A stretch of 64,000 nt of DNA from Fulvivirga sediminis (GTDB lineage Bacteria; Bacteroidota; Bacteroidia; Cytophagales; Cyclobacteriaceae). The notes beneath the pieces were generated by a model that worked only from the letters and a program-made list of their open reading frames with translations, made no database searches and was not told the DNA's origin. Position 1 is the first letter of the stretch. Each line of letters starts with the position of its first letter. Below are positions 1 to 8,549 of the stretch, one piece after another. The position numbers and the translations under genes are program-made. The stretch covers positions 434,001 to 498,000 of the forward strand of contig NZ_JAESIY010000001.1 in the NCBI RefSeq assembly GCF_016757215.1. Direction: 5' to 3'.

Positions 1-232
1 CATCATTGATTAGTTGCTCAGCAGCAGCAAAATCAGAAGCATCCGAGCGATAACCTTTGGCTTTTACACCTTTGTCAGCAAGCTCTTTTTCTAAAGCCTC
101 GCCTTTCTCTACACTTGAAAGATAAGTGAAAGCAATGTTAGCTCCTTGATCAGCATACTTGAGTGCAATAGCCCTTCCTATACCTTTTGAAGCTCCGGTT
201 ACCAGCGCGGTTTTACCTTCTAATAATTTCAT
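1..232 (-). CDS. fabG: 3-oxoacyl-[ACP] reductase, FabG-type SDR (3' end cut by window edge)
   Basis: The reverse strand from the ATG at 232 gives about 77 residues beginning MKLLEGKTALVTGASKGIGR. This is the N-terminal Rossmann strand and the TGxxxGIG cofactor loop of classical short-chain dehydrogenases. The spacing and wording are those of FabG, which reduces 3-oxoacyl-ACP with NADPH in the fatty acid elongation cycle in the cytoplasm. The catalytic Ser-Tyr-Lys part lies outside the window, so the FabG call rests on the N-terminus alone. Another SDR of the same length class is possible. Confidence 0.8.
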   Translation of the reverse strand, partial: MKLLEGKTALVTGASKGIGRAIALKYADQGANIAFTYLSSVEKGEALEKELADKGVKAKGYRSDASDFAAAEQLIND

Positions 233-447
233 TTGTTTATGTTTTATGATTTTATCTTGATAATTCTATCGCAAAAATACAGATATGAATGTTATTAACG
301 AGATTTTTTCATCTTCTTTCCTTGTTTCGCGCTTTTAGCATCCTTGTTTATTGATTTATTGCTTATCTTTTCATTTTTGGAAAATGATTTTCTGCTTGGT
401 GTAAAGCTATGAGCAGGAGCTACTTATATTTCACTGCTATTAAGTAA
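233..447. other. Intergenic region with a lysine-rich open stretch on the minus strand
   Basis: This is the region between fabG and the receiver-Hpt gene. On the minus strand, from about 423 down to a stop at 295-297, one frame reads as a Ser/Lys-rich basic tail ending in GKKMKKSR. It has no start codon, and an in-frame stop lies just upstream. It could be the remnant of a basic C-terminal tail, as found on RNA helicases or RNase R, or chance in AT-rich DNA. Confidence 0.2.
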
Positions 448-1122
448 ATGATGAATAGAAAAATACTACTTCTTGAGGATGATGAGTTTACCAGGACTAT
501 GATAGAGGCTCAGCTAAAGCGGGCAGGCTTTGATGTGACTGGATATGGAGAATTGGGTGGGTTGCTAAAAGAGAATGTAGCTGATTATGATCTCATTCTT
601 TCAGACTTAAATGTAGGGAGTAGTAACGTAGAGGAGGCGATTCTTAATTATAAGCAAGGATCGGGCTTGCCTTTAGTGATCTTGAGTCAGACCGAAATAA
701 AAGAAGGTAAGGCGGATATGTATATGGCTAAGCCTTTAACGGCAGATAAAATTTCTCAGATAAGTAGTTTTTTTAACGAGCATGACGAGGTAGATATTAG
801 CAAGATCGAGACCTTTGCTATGGGAGATAAAGAGCTGATAAAAACTTATATCAATACCTTTATTCAGAATTTCAGGCAGGAGATAGCTCTGCTAGAAGAG
901 GAGGTAAAGCATGAAGGAGCCCAAGCAGTACAGAATCGTGCGCATAAAATGCTTTCATCGGTGGCTTACTATCAATATGAAGACTTCAACAATAAGTTGA
1001 AGAAGCTTGAGACAGAAGCTATACAGATGACTCAGCATGAGCTGGAAGAAGAAGTTAATGAGGCTATTCAGCTAGCAAAAAGACTCATCACAGCACTGGA
1101 AAACAAAACTTTCTTATTCTAG
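448..1122 (+). CDS. Receiver-Hpt phosphorelay protein
   Basis: This 224-residue cytoplasmic protein has a response-regulator receiver domain (about 1-105) joined to a histidine phosphotransfer domain (about 120-215). Visible receiver residues are the acidic pair D11/D12, phospho-acceptor D53 (LILSDLN), S80 and K95 (MAKP). The Hpt site is H166 in AHKMLSS. The receiver is somewhat short, with a compressed stretch between beta3 and beta5. No sensor kinase is in the window, so its partner is unknown. It is probably an intermediate in a multi-step phosphorelay. Its last bases overlap the convergent NtrC-type gene by 9 bp. Confidence 0.85.
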   Translation: MMNRKILLLEDDEFTRTMIEAQLKRAGFDVTGYGELGGLLKENVADYDLILSDLNVGSSNVEEAILNYKQGSGLPLVILSQTEIKEGKADMYMAKPLTADKISQISSFFNEHDEVDISKIETFAMGDKELIKTYINTFIQNFRQEIALLEEEVKHEGAQAVQNRAHKMLSSVAYYQYEDFNNKLKKLETEAIQMTQHELEEEVNEAIQLAKRLITALENKTFLF

Positions 1123-2463
1123 AGAGTATTTTCTGATCTTATTATATAAAGTGGATCGGTCTATTTTTAAAATTCTGGCGGCTTTAGATTTATTGTATTT
1201 TACCTCCTTTAAAGTCTTTTCAATAAGTTTCTTTTCATTTTCAGAGGCGATACTTTTTAAATCCTGGTTTGGTTGGGTTTCAGTGATGTCAGCATTTTCA
1301 AACATCACTTCAGGTAAATTTTCAGTGCTTAGAAGCTCATTGGTTTCCAAGAGAACAGATCTTCTGATCACATTTTTTAGTTCACGCAGGTTGCCAGGCC
1401 AGCTATAGCCTAAAAATCTTTCTACCACATCCTCACTAAAGCCTTCTATGTTGCGTTCTAGCTCTTCATTGGCCTTATTAAGGAAATATTCTGCATATAC
1501 CATGATGTCTTTTTTCCTTTCTCTAAGCGGAGGCAGGTTAATCATAAACTCATTAATTCTATGGTATAGGTCTTCTCTGAATTTATTTTCAGAGGCAGCG
1601 GTTTTTAAGTCTTCATTGGTAGCAGTAATGAGCCTCACATCTACATCAGAGTCTGATGTTCCTCCCAATTTTCGTACTTTTCGCTCTTGTAAAACCCGGA
1701 GTAATTTTACTTGTATTTCATAGGATAGATTGCCTATTTCATCTAAGAATAAGGTTCCTCCATTGGCAATTTTAAACTGACCATCCTTGTCGTTCACGGC
1801 GCCGGTAAAGGCTCCTTTTACATGCCCGAACAGCTCACTTGCCGCCAGGTCTTCAGTAAGGGCGCCGCAGTCAATAGAAACAAAAGCCTTGTCTTTTCTC
1901 TTACTTTGTTCATGTATGCGTCTGGCTATGTACTCTTTACCTGTTCCACTTTCGCCTAGTATCACTACAGACATATCTGTGGCAGCTACCAGATCAACGT
2001 GCTTCATCACCTTTTGAAACTCTTCACTTTTTCCTGGTACGAATTCAAACCCAGTTTTCACCTTTTTTGCAGGAGCAGTGGTGTTGGTGTTAGGCTTTTC
2101 TTTACTTCTGTCCAGAGCTTTTTTTATTATAGAAAGCAGCTCGTCAGGGTTAATCGGCTTAGCTATATATTCAAATGCTCCCATTTTCATGGCTTTTACT
2201 GCACTTTTAATATGGGCATAGCTGGTCATAATTATCACAGGGCAGTCGTAAGCATTCTTTTTTATATCACGCAGTAGATCCAAACCATCATAATCCGGCA
2301 TTTTTAAATCAGAGATTACTATCTCATATTTATTTTTATTTAGACACTTAAGTGCGGCGAGTGCACTGGGGGCATGATCGCACTTAAAACCATTCTTCTC
2401 CAGGAAGCCCTTTAGCATAGTGGCAAAAGAGGCATCATCTTCTACAATTAATATTCCGGTCAT
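1114..2463 (-). CDS. Sigma-54-dependent response regulator (NtrC family)
   Basis: This 449-residue protein has the complete NtrC layout. The receiver (1-120) has D9/D10, phospho-acceptor D52, T80 and K102. The AAA+ domain (about 140-370) has Walker A GESGTGKE at 170-177, the sigma-54-contacting GAFTGA loop, and Walker B GGTLFLDEIG. The C-terminal Fis-type HTH contains KSKAARILKIDRSTLYNKI. Phosphorylation should drive oligomerisation and open-complex formation by sigma-54 polymerase. No kinase gene is adjacent. The gene is divergent from the giant TPR gene, so that gene is a candidate target, which is inference. Confidence 0.93.
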   Translation of the reverse strand: MTGILIVEDDASFATMLKGFLEKNGFKCDHAPSALAALKCLNKNKYEIVISDLKMPDYDGLDLLRDIKKNAYDCPVIIMTSYAHIKSAVKAMKMGAFEYIAKPINPDELLSIIKKALDRSKEKPNTNTTAPAKKVKTGFEFVPGKSEEFQKVMKHVDLVAATDMSVVILGESGTGKEYIARRIHEQSKRKDKAFVSIDCGALTEDLAASELFGHVKGAFTGAVNDKDGQFKIANGGTLFLDEIGNLSYEIQVKLLRVLQERKVRKLGGTSDSDVDVRLITATNEDLKTAASENKFREDLYHRINEFMINLPPLRERKKDIMVYAEYFLNKANEELERNIEGFSEDVVERFLGYSWPGNLRELKNVIRRSVLLETNELLSTENLPEVMFENADITETQPNQDLKSIASENEKKLIEKTLKEVKYNKSKAARILKIDRSTLYNKIRKYSLE

Positions 2464-2680
2464 TATGATTTAATGGAATTGCTGAAAAAACATTCTAACA
2501 AGAAATTACTACAAACTTCCTCGATAAACTTAAAAAATAAAAGTAATTAATAAGAACTAATCTGGAAAGGCAGTGAATCCTACTTATTTTAAACGTTGGG
2601 GTTGTTACATATTTTAGATTACCTACATCTATTCATTACCACCAAACAATTTTTTATATTTACTAAAGCCAATTTTTTAG
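2464..2680. other. Divergent intergenic region between the NtrC-type and TPR genes
   Basis: This AT-rich 217-bp spacer must carry the promoters of two divergent genes. I see no full TTTG-N19-21-TAnnTTTG promoter and no convincing sigma-54 -24/-12 (GG-N10-GC) element. TATATTTA at 2655-2662 resembles a -7 box but has one mismatch and lies very close to the TPR start codon. No gene is evident. Confidence 0.4.
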
Positions 2681-5600
2681 GTGATGATACGAGCATTATT
2701 TTTATCCTTATTAGTTTTAATTACAGGTAGCACCCTCAGGGCTCAAGACCAAGACCCCCTTCAAAGTGCATACGAAAAAGCTAACGGAAAGTTAGAATTA
2801 AAAGATTATAGAGGCGCATCGCTGGATTACTCTCAGCTGATCAACTCTAAATTTAATAATGAAGAAGTACTGGTAAAACGCGGTATAGCTTATTTTCATC
2901 TGAAAGAATATGAAAAGGCTCGTGAAGATTTTGATAATGCCGTAAAGGCCAGGATAAATACCGCTGAGCTTTTTGGTTACAGAGGTCTCACTAAATATGA
3001 ACTTAAAGATTACCAAAGCGCTGCCGGAGACCTGGAGAAGGGCATAAGTATGGGCTTTGCTTCTCCTGAAGCTGCTTATAATCTGGGCAATGCTAAATTT
3101 AGAATGGATAGTTATCAGGATGCGGTGAAGTATTATGATATGGCTATCAGCAAAGGCATATCAGATGCCACTATTTATAATAATAGGGGTAAAGCAAAAT
3201 ATAACCTTAAAAACTATCAAGAGGCTCTAAAGGACTTCGAGAAATCTTTAAGCATAGAGTCTGGTTATCAAAAAGCATTAGAGAATAAGGCAGAGACTAA
3301 TTTTGAGCTAAAAAACTGGAAGGCCGCTGCTGAAGATTATGATCAATTGATACAGCAAGGGGCCGTTACAGATGAAAATTTCGCAAGAAAAGGGATAGCA
3401 TTTTACCAGTCATCTCAATATGAACAAGCCGAGAAGGCACTTGAAAGTGCTGTGCAAAGAGGCAACAAACGCCCTGAGCTAAAAACTTATTTGGGAAATA
3501 TATACTTCGATCAAAAGGAATATAAAAAGGCTGCTCTATACCTAGAGCAGGCAGCGGAGCAAGAGAGCACTAAAGAGGTTTATTCTAAGTTGGGAGAGGC
3601 CTACTATTATAGTAAGAATTATTCTGCGGCTGATAACGCCTTGTCTCAAGCGATTAATAAAGGTGGTAATGAAACCAATCTGTACTTATACAGGGGCTTG
3701 TCTAGACATGAATTAAAGAAGGAGGAGGCCGCCTTAGATCTGCAGCAGGCAGTGGATAAAGGAGCTAAAAATTATGATGCTTTTAAAATATTAGGAGATC
3801 TACAGTTTAAGAAAGAGGATTATTATAAGGCTGAAACTAATTACGGTAAAGCTATTGCGCTTGACGCCTCTGACCCTGTAGTTTTTAATAATAGGGGAAA
3901 AGCCAAATTTTTGCAAAACAAGGATAAAGAAGCCTTATCTGATTATGATCAGGCGCTTAAACTAAAATCTGATTATACCAAAGCCTTAGAAAACAGAGCA
4001 GCTGTTAAGTTTAAATTAAATGACTGGGCTGGGGCAAAGGAGGATTATGAGGCTTTGAAAAAGGCAGGAAGTTCTGATGCCGAATTATACAAAAACCTTG
4101 GTATTGCTGAGTTTCATCTTAAACAGTATGAAGCTGCCGCTGCGAACCTAAAAAGTGCTATTCAAAGAGGAGCTAAAGTTGAAGATATTAATTATCCATA
4201 TGGTGTGGCTCTTTATGAAACAGCCAACTATCGAGAGGCACTTAACTATCTTACTGCAGCGGAAAAAGCGGGTAAAAGTGGAGTTGAAATTTATGAGATG
4301 CTTGGTATTTCGGCTTATGAAGCGAAGAGCGGAGGAGCGGAAGAAAACCTCTCTAAAGCTATTACTGCAGGCTCTAAAAATATTAAAGTATATCAATATA
4401 GAGGCCTTACTCGCTACTCTGCTGGCAATATGGACGGAGCGCTGGAGGACTTGAAAAAGGTAGAAGCTCAGGGAACCGCTGATTTTGATATATATAAAAT
4501 ATTAGGCGATATCTATTTCTCTAAAAACGATGATAAAAACGCGATTACCTATTACGTTAAAGCAGTGAGTTTAAAGGCGGATGACTTAACGGTAATTAAT
4601 AATTTGGGTAGAGCTAAGATGAACCTGAAAGATTATGCAGGTGCTATTGCCGAATTTGATAAGGTCTTAAAAATAAAGCCAGATGATGGTAAGGCTTTGT
4701 TAAGCAGAGGAAAGGCTCACTTTGAACAGAAAAATTATCAGAAGGCTATAGCTGATTTGGTTAAAGCCAAAGAAGCCAGTGGCTCTAATAAGGAGGTTAA
4801 TCAGATGTTAGCTTTAGCTTATTATAAAACCGCTGATATTGAATCTGCGAAGAAATATCTGGAGCTAGCTATAAAGGAAGGAGCCAAAAGTGGAGAATTA
4901 TATCTATATGCCGGACTCATTAATTATGATGCTAAAGAATATAAAAAGGCAGCTGGCTATCTCGACGAAGCGGAGAAGCTAGGAGAAAAGTCAGCAGATA
5001 TTTACCAAAAACGAGGTAGTGCCAAGTATTATCTTAATGATTATTCAGGTGCAGCTTCAGATTTAGAAAAGGCCATGCAAGCCAACCCTAACAGTGTAGA
5101 GGTGGCATCACAACTGGGTTTATCTTATAATGAACTGAAGAAATATGACGATGCCATAGTGGCACTTCAAAAAGCAGTATCGTTGGGTGCTACAGATCCG
5201 CAAGTGGCTTATAATCTGGGGAATGCGCAGTTTAGGAAAGGATCACTCTCCGACGCCATAAAAAGTTATGATAAAGCGATAGCAGCTGGGATGACTGATG
5301 AGGTAATTTACAATAATAGAGGAAAGGCCAAATTACTAACAGGACAGGCTAAAATGGCCGTGGCTGATTTTGATAAGGCCATTTCTATAAAGACTGATTA
5401 TGCTGTAGCACTAAGGAACAGAGGGGCCGCGAAATATGAATTGAAAGATTATGCAGGGGCAGAAGCCGATTTGAGTAAAGTGATTTCTGATGGTAATGCA
5501 GGAAAAGAAGAGTACCTGTATTTGGGAGTATCTAAATTTGAAACTGGAAAAACAGCTGATGCTTTAAGTTATTTGGAAAAGGCTCAATCAATGGGGGCTG

Positions 5601-6865
5601 ATGATAAACTATTATACTATGGCTTGGGTAATATTTATTTTTCGCAGCAACAATATGAATCGGCCATAGAGAGCCTAAATAGCGCTTTAAATAAAGGAAT
5701 TGAAAAGCCAGATGTGTATGTTACGAGAGGTGCAGCATACTACTATACCGATTATTTCACCAAGGCAATTCCCGATTTGCAAATGGCCATAGATAAAGGA
5801 CTTGGAAGCGCAGAAGTCTATCGCCAGCTAGGAGAATCATTATATGAGGAGGGGAAGTTTGAGGAGGCACTGTCGGCATTGAATAAGGCTATTGAAAAAG
5901 ATCCATCTAATGGTAAGGTTTATTACAATAGGGGTAATACACGCTTTCGTCTAAAGAATTATGAAAGTGCTATTAAAGATTACGACCTAGCATCTCAGAA
6001 GGGATATGATGATCCTATTTTGAGTAACAACAAAGGAAAAGCTTATGAGCTTACTGAGAATGTAGAGAAAGCAATAGCTAGTTATTCAGAAGCGATTGAG
6101 GAAGATGGGCAGTATATCAAGGCAATAGAAAATAGAGGTAAGTTATATTTTCAGTCTGGTCAATATGATTTGGCGCTCAATGATATAGGAACTGTTATGG
6201 AGATCACTGGTGAGCCAGACGGCCAGTTGGTATTTTACATGGCGGAGTCATACTATCAGCAAAAGGATTACCGTAAAGCAGTATCCTACTTTGATGATGC
6301 CATAGAGGCTGGCAATACCTCGGCAGAGACTTATTATCATAGAGGAAAAGCTCTTATAGAAACTGAAAACTATGAAGATGCATTATCTGATTTGCAGGCT
6401 GCCATTAATGGTGGTGAAAAAGGAGCGGATGTTTATATGAGCCGAGCCCGTGCAAATCTTTTCTTGGGTAACATGAGAGCTGCAATGGCTGATCTGAATG
6501 ATGTAATAGCTAAAGATCCAGAATTAGCAGATGCTTATTATAACCGCGCGTATTTGAAGGAAGAGAATGAAGATTATGAAGGGGCAATAATAGATTATAA
6601 TAAAGTGATTCAACTTACACCTGATGATGCCGCTGCACATTACAATCTGGCTAATGCAAAAGTGTCTGCCGACAAGGTTGGAGCTGCGTTGGAGGCTATT
6701 CAAACAGCCATTAAGTTAGATGATTCTAATGCCTCTTATTACAAGGTGCAGGGCAATATTTATTACCAGTTAGAAGAGGCGGATAAGGCCTGTGAAAGTT
6801 GGAGAAAAGCCAAGGATCTTGGAGATAGCAAAGCCTCTTATTTTCTTAAGCAATACTGCGATTAA
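2681..6865 (+). CDS. Giant secreted tetratricopeptide-repeat protein
   Basis: This 1394-residue protein has an N-terminal signal peptide (hydrophobic core FLSLLVLITG, likely cleavage after LRAQ) and then an almost unbroken TPR array to the C-terminus. Typical A/B helix signatures recur, such as YNLGNAKF and NNRGKAKYNLKNYQEALKDF. The 34-residue units group into a higher period: NN-G-K/R-A motifs fall at N167, N403, N640, N878 and N1116, 236-238 residues apart, which equals seven TPRs. A C-terminal Cys occurs in KQYCD. No catalytic domain is visible. It is probably a periplasmic or surface scaffold. The exact number of TPRs needs a profile search. Confidence 0.9.
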   Translation: MMIRALFLSLLVLITGSTLRAQDQDPLQSAYEKANGKLELKDYRGASLDYSQLINSKFNNEEVLVKRGIAYFHLKEYEKAREDFDNAVKARINTAELFGYRGLTKYELKDYQSAAGDLEKGISMGFASPEAAYNLGNAKFRMDSYQDAVKYYDMAISKGISDATIYNNRGKAKYNLKNYQEALKDFEKSLSIESGYQKALENKAETNFELKNWKAAAEDYDQLIQQGAVTDENFARKGIAFYQSSQYEQAEKALESAVQRGNKRPELKTYLGNIYFDQKEYKKAALYLEQAAEQESTKEVYSKLGEAYYYSKNYSAADNALSQAINKGGNETNLYLYRGLSRHELKKEEAALDLQQAVDKGAKNYDAFKILGDLQFKKEDYYKAETNYGKAIALDASDPVVFNNRGKAKFLQNKDKEALSDYDQALKLKSDYTKALENRAAVKFKLNDWAGAKEDYEALKKAGSSDAELYKNLGIAEFHLKQYEAAAANLKSAIQRGAKVEDINYPYGVALYETANYREALNYLTAAEKAGKSGVEIYEMLGISAYEAKSGGAEENLSKAITAGSKNIKVYQYRGLTRYSAGNMDGALEDLKKVEAQGTADFDIYKILGDIYFSKNDDKNAITYYVKAVSLKADDLTVINNLGRAKMNLKDYAGAIAEFDKVLKIKPDDGKALLSRGKAHFEQKNYQKAIADLVKAKEASGSNKEVNQMLALAYYKTADIESAKKYLELAIKEGAKSGELYLYAGLINYDAKEYKKAAGYLDEAEKLGEKSADIYQKRGSAKYYLNDYSGAASDLEKAMQANPNSVEVASQLGLSYNELKKYDDAIVALQKAVSLGATDPQVAYNLGNAQFRKGSLSDAIKSYDKAIAAGMTDEVIYNNRGKAKLLTGQAKMAVADFDKAISIKTDYAVALRNRGAAKYELKDYAGAEADLSKVISDGNAGKEEYLYLGVSKFETGKTADALSYLEKAQSMGADDKLLYYGLGNIYFSQQQYESAIESLNSALNKGIEKPDVYVTRGAAYYYTDYFTKAIPDLQMAIDKGLGSAEVYRQLGESLYEEGKFEEALSALNKAIEKDPSNGKVYYNRGNTRFRLKNYESAIKDYDLASQKGYDDPILSNNKGKAYELTENVEKAIASYSEAIEEDGQYIKAIENRGKLYFQSGQYDLALNDIGTVMEITGEPDGQLVFYMAESYYQQKDYRKAVSYFDDAIEAGNTSAETYYHRGKALIETENYEDALSDLQAAINGGEKGADVYMSRARANLFLGNMRAAMADLNDVIAKDPELADAYYNRAYLKEENEDYEGAIIDYNKVIQLTPDDAAAHYNLANAKVSADKVGAALEAIQTAIKLDDSNASYYKVQGNIYYQLEEADKACESWRKAKDLGDSKASYFLKQYCD

Positions 6866-6887
6866 AAGCCTTTTTTAAACTTACCTG

Positions 6888-6932
6888 AAGCCTCCTAAAA
6901 GTATTAATTACTAGAACATAGGAGGCTTTATT
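6888..6932 (+). terminator. Hairpin after the TPR gene that also contains an AGGAGG near the next start
   Basis: A perfect 10-bp inverted repeat, AAGCCTCCTA (6888-6897) and TAGGAGGCTT (6919-6928), is separated by a 21-nt loop and followed by a short T-rich tract. It can end TPR transcription. The 3' arm holds an AGGAGG (6920-6925) 7 nt before the ATG at 6933, so the same hairpin would hide a Shine-Dalgarno-like site. Confidence 0.55.
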
Positions 6933-7412
6933 ATGAGACCATTGTTATTATTTTTTTTGCTCGTTAATGTGCCAAATCTTTTTGCAGAAGAGTTCTCTGG
7001 CAAGGTGATTAATGTGATCGACGGAAACACTTTAGAAGTGCTTTCAGAAGATAATGAAACGATAAAGGTGTTGCTGAGTGAGGTGGATTGTCCTGAAGAA
7101 GGGCAGCGCTTTTCTGAAGAGGCTAGGCGATTTACAATGAAGTTGGCTTTAAAGAAAAAAGTAACTGTAGAGTTGAAAGGTAAAGATAGATGGGGAAATA
7201 AGCTTGCAGTAGTAGTGCTAAAAAATGGTGTGAATCTTAATAATGAACTGGTGAGCAAGGGGTTAGCCTGGGCGTACAAGGCGGAAGAAAGGCTTGTGGC
7301 TTTAGAGCAAAATGCGAGAGATCAGAAGGTAGGACTGTGGAGTGAGTCGGAAGTGGAAGCTCCCTGGATATATAGACGTAAACAGACCATGCTAGCTCCT
7401 AAGGGGCGCTAA
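6933..7412 (+). CDS. Secreted staphylococcal-nuclease-fold protein, probably catalytically dead
   Basis: This 159-residue protein has a signal peptide (to about residue 18, NLFAEE) and a single SNase/thermonuclease-like OB-fold domain. The landmarks VIDGNT, VDCPE and KDRWGNKLA align with the S. aureus nuclease motifs around residues 19-22, 40-43 and 84-90. By that alignment D40 (D52 here) and E43 (E55) are kept. The calcium ligand D21 is N32, R35 is L47 and R87 is N89. Both catalytic arginines are therefore missing. Family membership is clear. Loss of nuclease activity is inference; a binding role is possible. Confidence 0.82.
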   Translation: MRPLLLFFLLVNVPNLFAEEFSGKVINVIDGNTLEVLSEDNETIKVLLSEVDCPEEGQRFSEEARRFTMKLALKKKVTVELKGKDRWGNKLAVVVLKNGVNLNNELVSKGLAWAYKAEERLVALEQNARDQKVGLWSESEVEAPWIYRRKQTMLAPKGR

Positions 7413-7429
7413 ACACAATAAAACATATG

Positions 7430-7460
7430 CATTCTTGTTATTAATTAAGAATGTTTAATT
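7430..7460 (+). terminator. Weak hairpin after the nuclease-fold gene
   Basis: CATTCTT (7430-7436) and AAGAATG (7447-7453) form a 7-bp stem followed by TTTAATTT. It lies between the nuclease-fold gene and the small basic protein, and could be a weak terminator. Confidence 0.3.
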
Positions 7461-7468
7461 TCGTGAAT

Positions 7469-7855
7469 ATGAGTCGGATTTTATTGTTGTTTTCTTTTTT
7501 TACTATTGGGATAATATTTACTAGCCAGGCGCAGACGGATAAGAAAAGTTCTCGAGGTAATTCTTTTGAACCTTATGCTGAAAATGCCAAAGCCGGGACG
7601 AGTTCTGTTAAGCAGAAAAGACATAGTAAAAAGAGTAAACAGTCATTTCGCTCTCGGTTTAGAAAAGATTTAGAGACTAAGAAGGAAGAGTTTTATGAGC
7701 TGATGGAGGCTAATGCCAAAAGGAATAAGAAGATGGCTAAGGAAATGAAGAAACCTCAATACTCAGACCCATCTTATTTTGGACATAAGAAAAAGCCAAA
7801 AAAGAGGAAGCCAGGAAAACGAAAACTTTGTAAAGAATGTGGAATTGTTCATTAA
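7469..7855 (+). CDS. Small secreted lysine-rich protein of unknown function
   Basis: From the ATG at 7469 (MSRILLLFSF) the product is 128 residues. An ATG at 7451 would add six residues before the signal peptide and fits less well. The signal peptide ends near SQAQ. The mature part is very basic, with runs such as KQKRHSKKSKQ and KKKPKKRKPGKRK, and a C-terminal CxxC in LCKECGIVH. I do not recognise a family. It may bind nucleic acid or polyanions, or be a structural envelope protein. A strong terminator follows. Confidence 0.65.
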   Translation: MSRILLLFSFFTIGIIFTSQAQTDKKSSRGNSFEPYAENAKAGTSSVKQKRHSKKSKQSFRSRFRKDLETKKEEFYELMEANAKRNKKMAKEMKKPQYSDPSYFGHKKKPKKRKPGKRKLCKECGIVH

Positions 7856-7859
7856 ATAT

Positions 7860-7885
7860 AGCTGTCTTTAAAGGCAGCTTTTTTA
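7860..7885 (+). terminator. Rho-independent terminator
   Basis: AGCTG-T-CTTT pairs with AAAG-G-CAGCT and is followed by a run of T residues (TTTTTT). It sits just after the stop of the lysine-rich protein and before deoC. Confidence 0.75.
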
Positions 7886-7898
7886 CTTTTAAAGCATT

Positions 7899-8549
7899 AT
7901 GAAAGATTTGCATAAGTACATAGAGCAGACTAATTTAAAACCTACCATGACGGCGGAAGATGTTGATATACTGGTGCAGGAGGCAATAGATTATAATTTC
8001 AGGGGCATATGTGTGCCTCCTTTTTGGGTAAAAAAAGCTGCTAGAGAAATAGAGAATAGAGACATTCAGATGGTAACGGTAGTCGGGTTTCCGCTGGGCT
8101 ATCAGATGACAGAAGCTAAAATTAGAGAGATAGAAGTAGCTATAGATAATGGTGCTGATGAGTTAGATATAGTGATGAATATGTCCGCTTTTAAAACGGG
8201 TATGCCATGGACTAAAATAGAATTGGCTAAATGTAGTAAGCTTATTCACGAGCATTCTTGTATAATGAAAGTGATTATCGAAACGGCCTATTTAAATAAT
8301 GAGGAAATAGAAGTAGCCAGTAAGCTCTGTGCTGATGCCGGGGTTGATTTTGTGAAAACTTCTACTGGCTTTGCCCCTTCAGGTGCTCAAGTAGAGCATA
8401 TAAGGCTTATGCGTTCGGTATTGCCTTCTCAAGTGAGGATAAAGGCTTCCGGGGGTGTTAAAACTAAAGCTCAAGCTATAGAGTTGATACAAGCAGGAGC
8501 TGATAGAATAGGAACTTCTTCCGGAAAGGAAATAGTTAAAGAGGATTAA
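7899..8549 (+). CDS. deoC: Deoxyribose-phosphate aldolase
   Basis: DeoC cleaves 2-deoxyribose-5-phosphate to glyceraldehyde-3-phosphate and acetaldehyde in nucleoside catabolism. At 216 residues the protein has the usual bacterial length. The Schiff-base lysine is K153 in VKTSTGF, and the second active-site lysine is in IKASGGVK. The conserved DELDIVMN motif is also present. The stop codon overlaps the acylphosphatase start in a TAATG arrangement, so the two genes are translationally coupled. Confidence 0.95.
   Translation: MKDLHKYIEQTNLKPTMTAEDVDILVQEAIDYNFRGICVPPFWVKKAAREIENRDIQMVTVVGFPLGYQMTEAKIREIEVAIDNGADELDIVMNMSAFKTGMPWTKIELAKCSKLIHEHSCIMKVIIETAYLNNEEIEVASKLCADAGVDFVKTSTGFAPSGAQVEHIRLMRSVLPSQVRIKASGGVKTKAQAIELIQAGADRIGTSSGKEIVKED

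Noticed and set aside
4155-4454. 99-codon open frame inside the TPR gene
   Set aside because: It lies in another frame within a clear TPR coding region. Its residues follow the codon pattern of the TPR repeats and show no domain of their own.
2681-6865. Long tandem DNA repeat or CRISPR-like array
   Set aside because: The periodicity is at protein level (TPRs). The nucleotide copies are diverged and fully coding.
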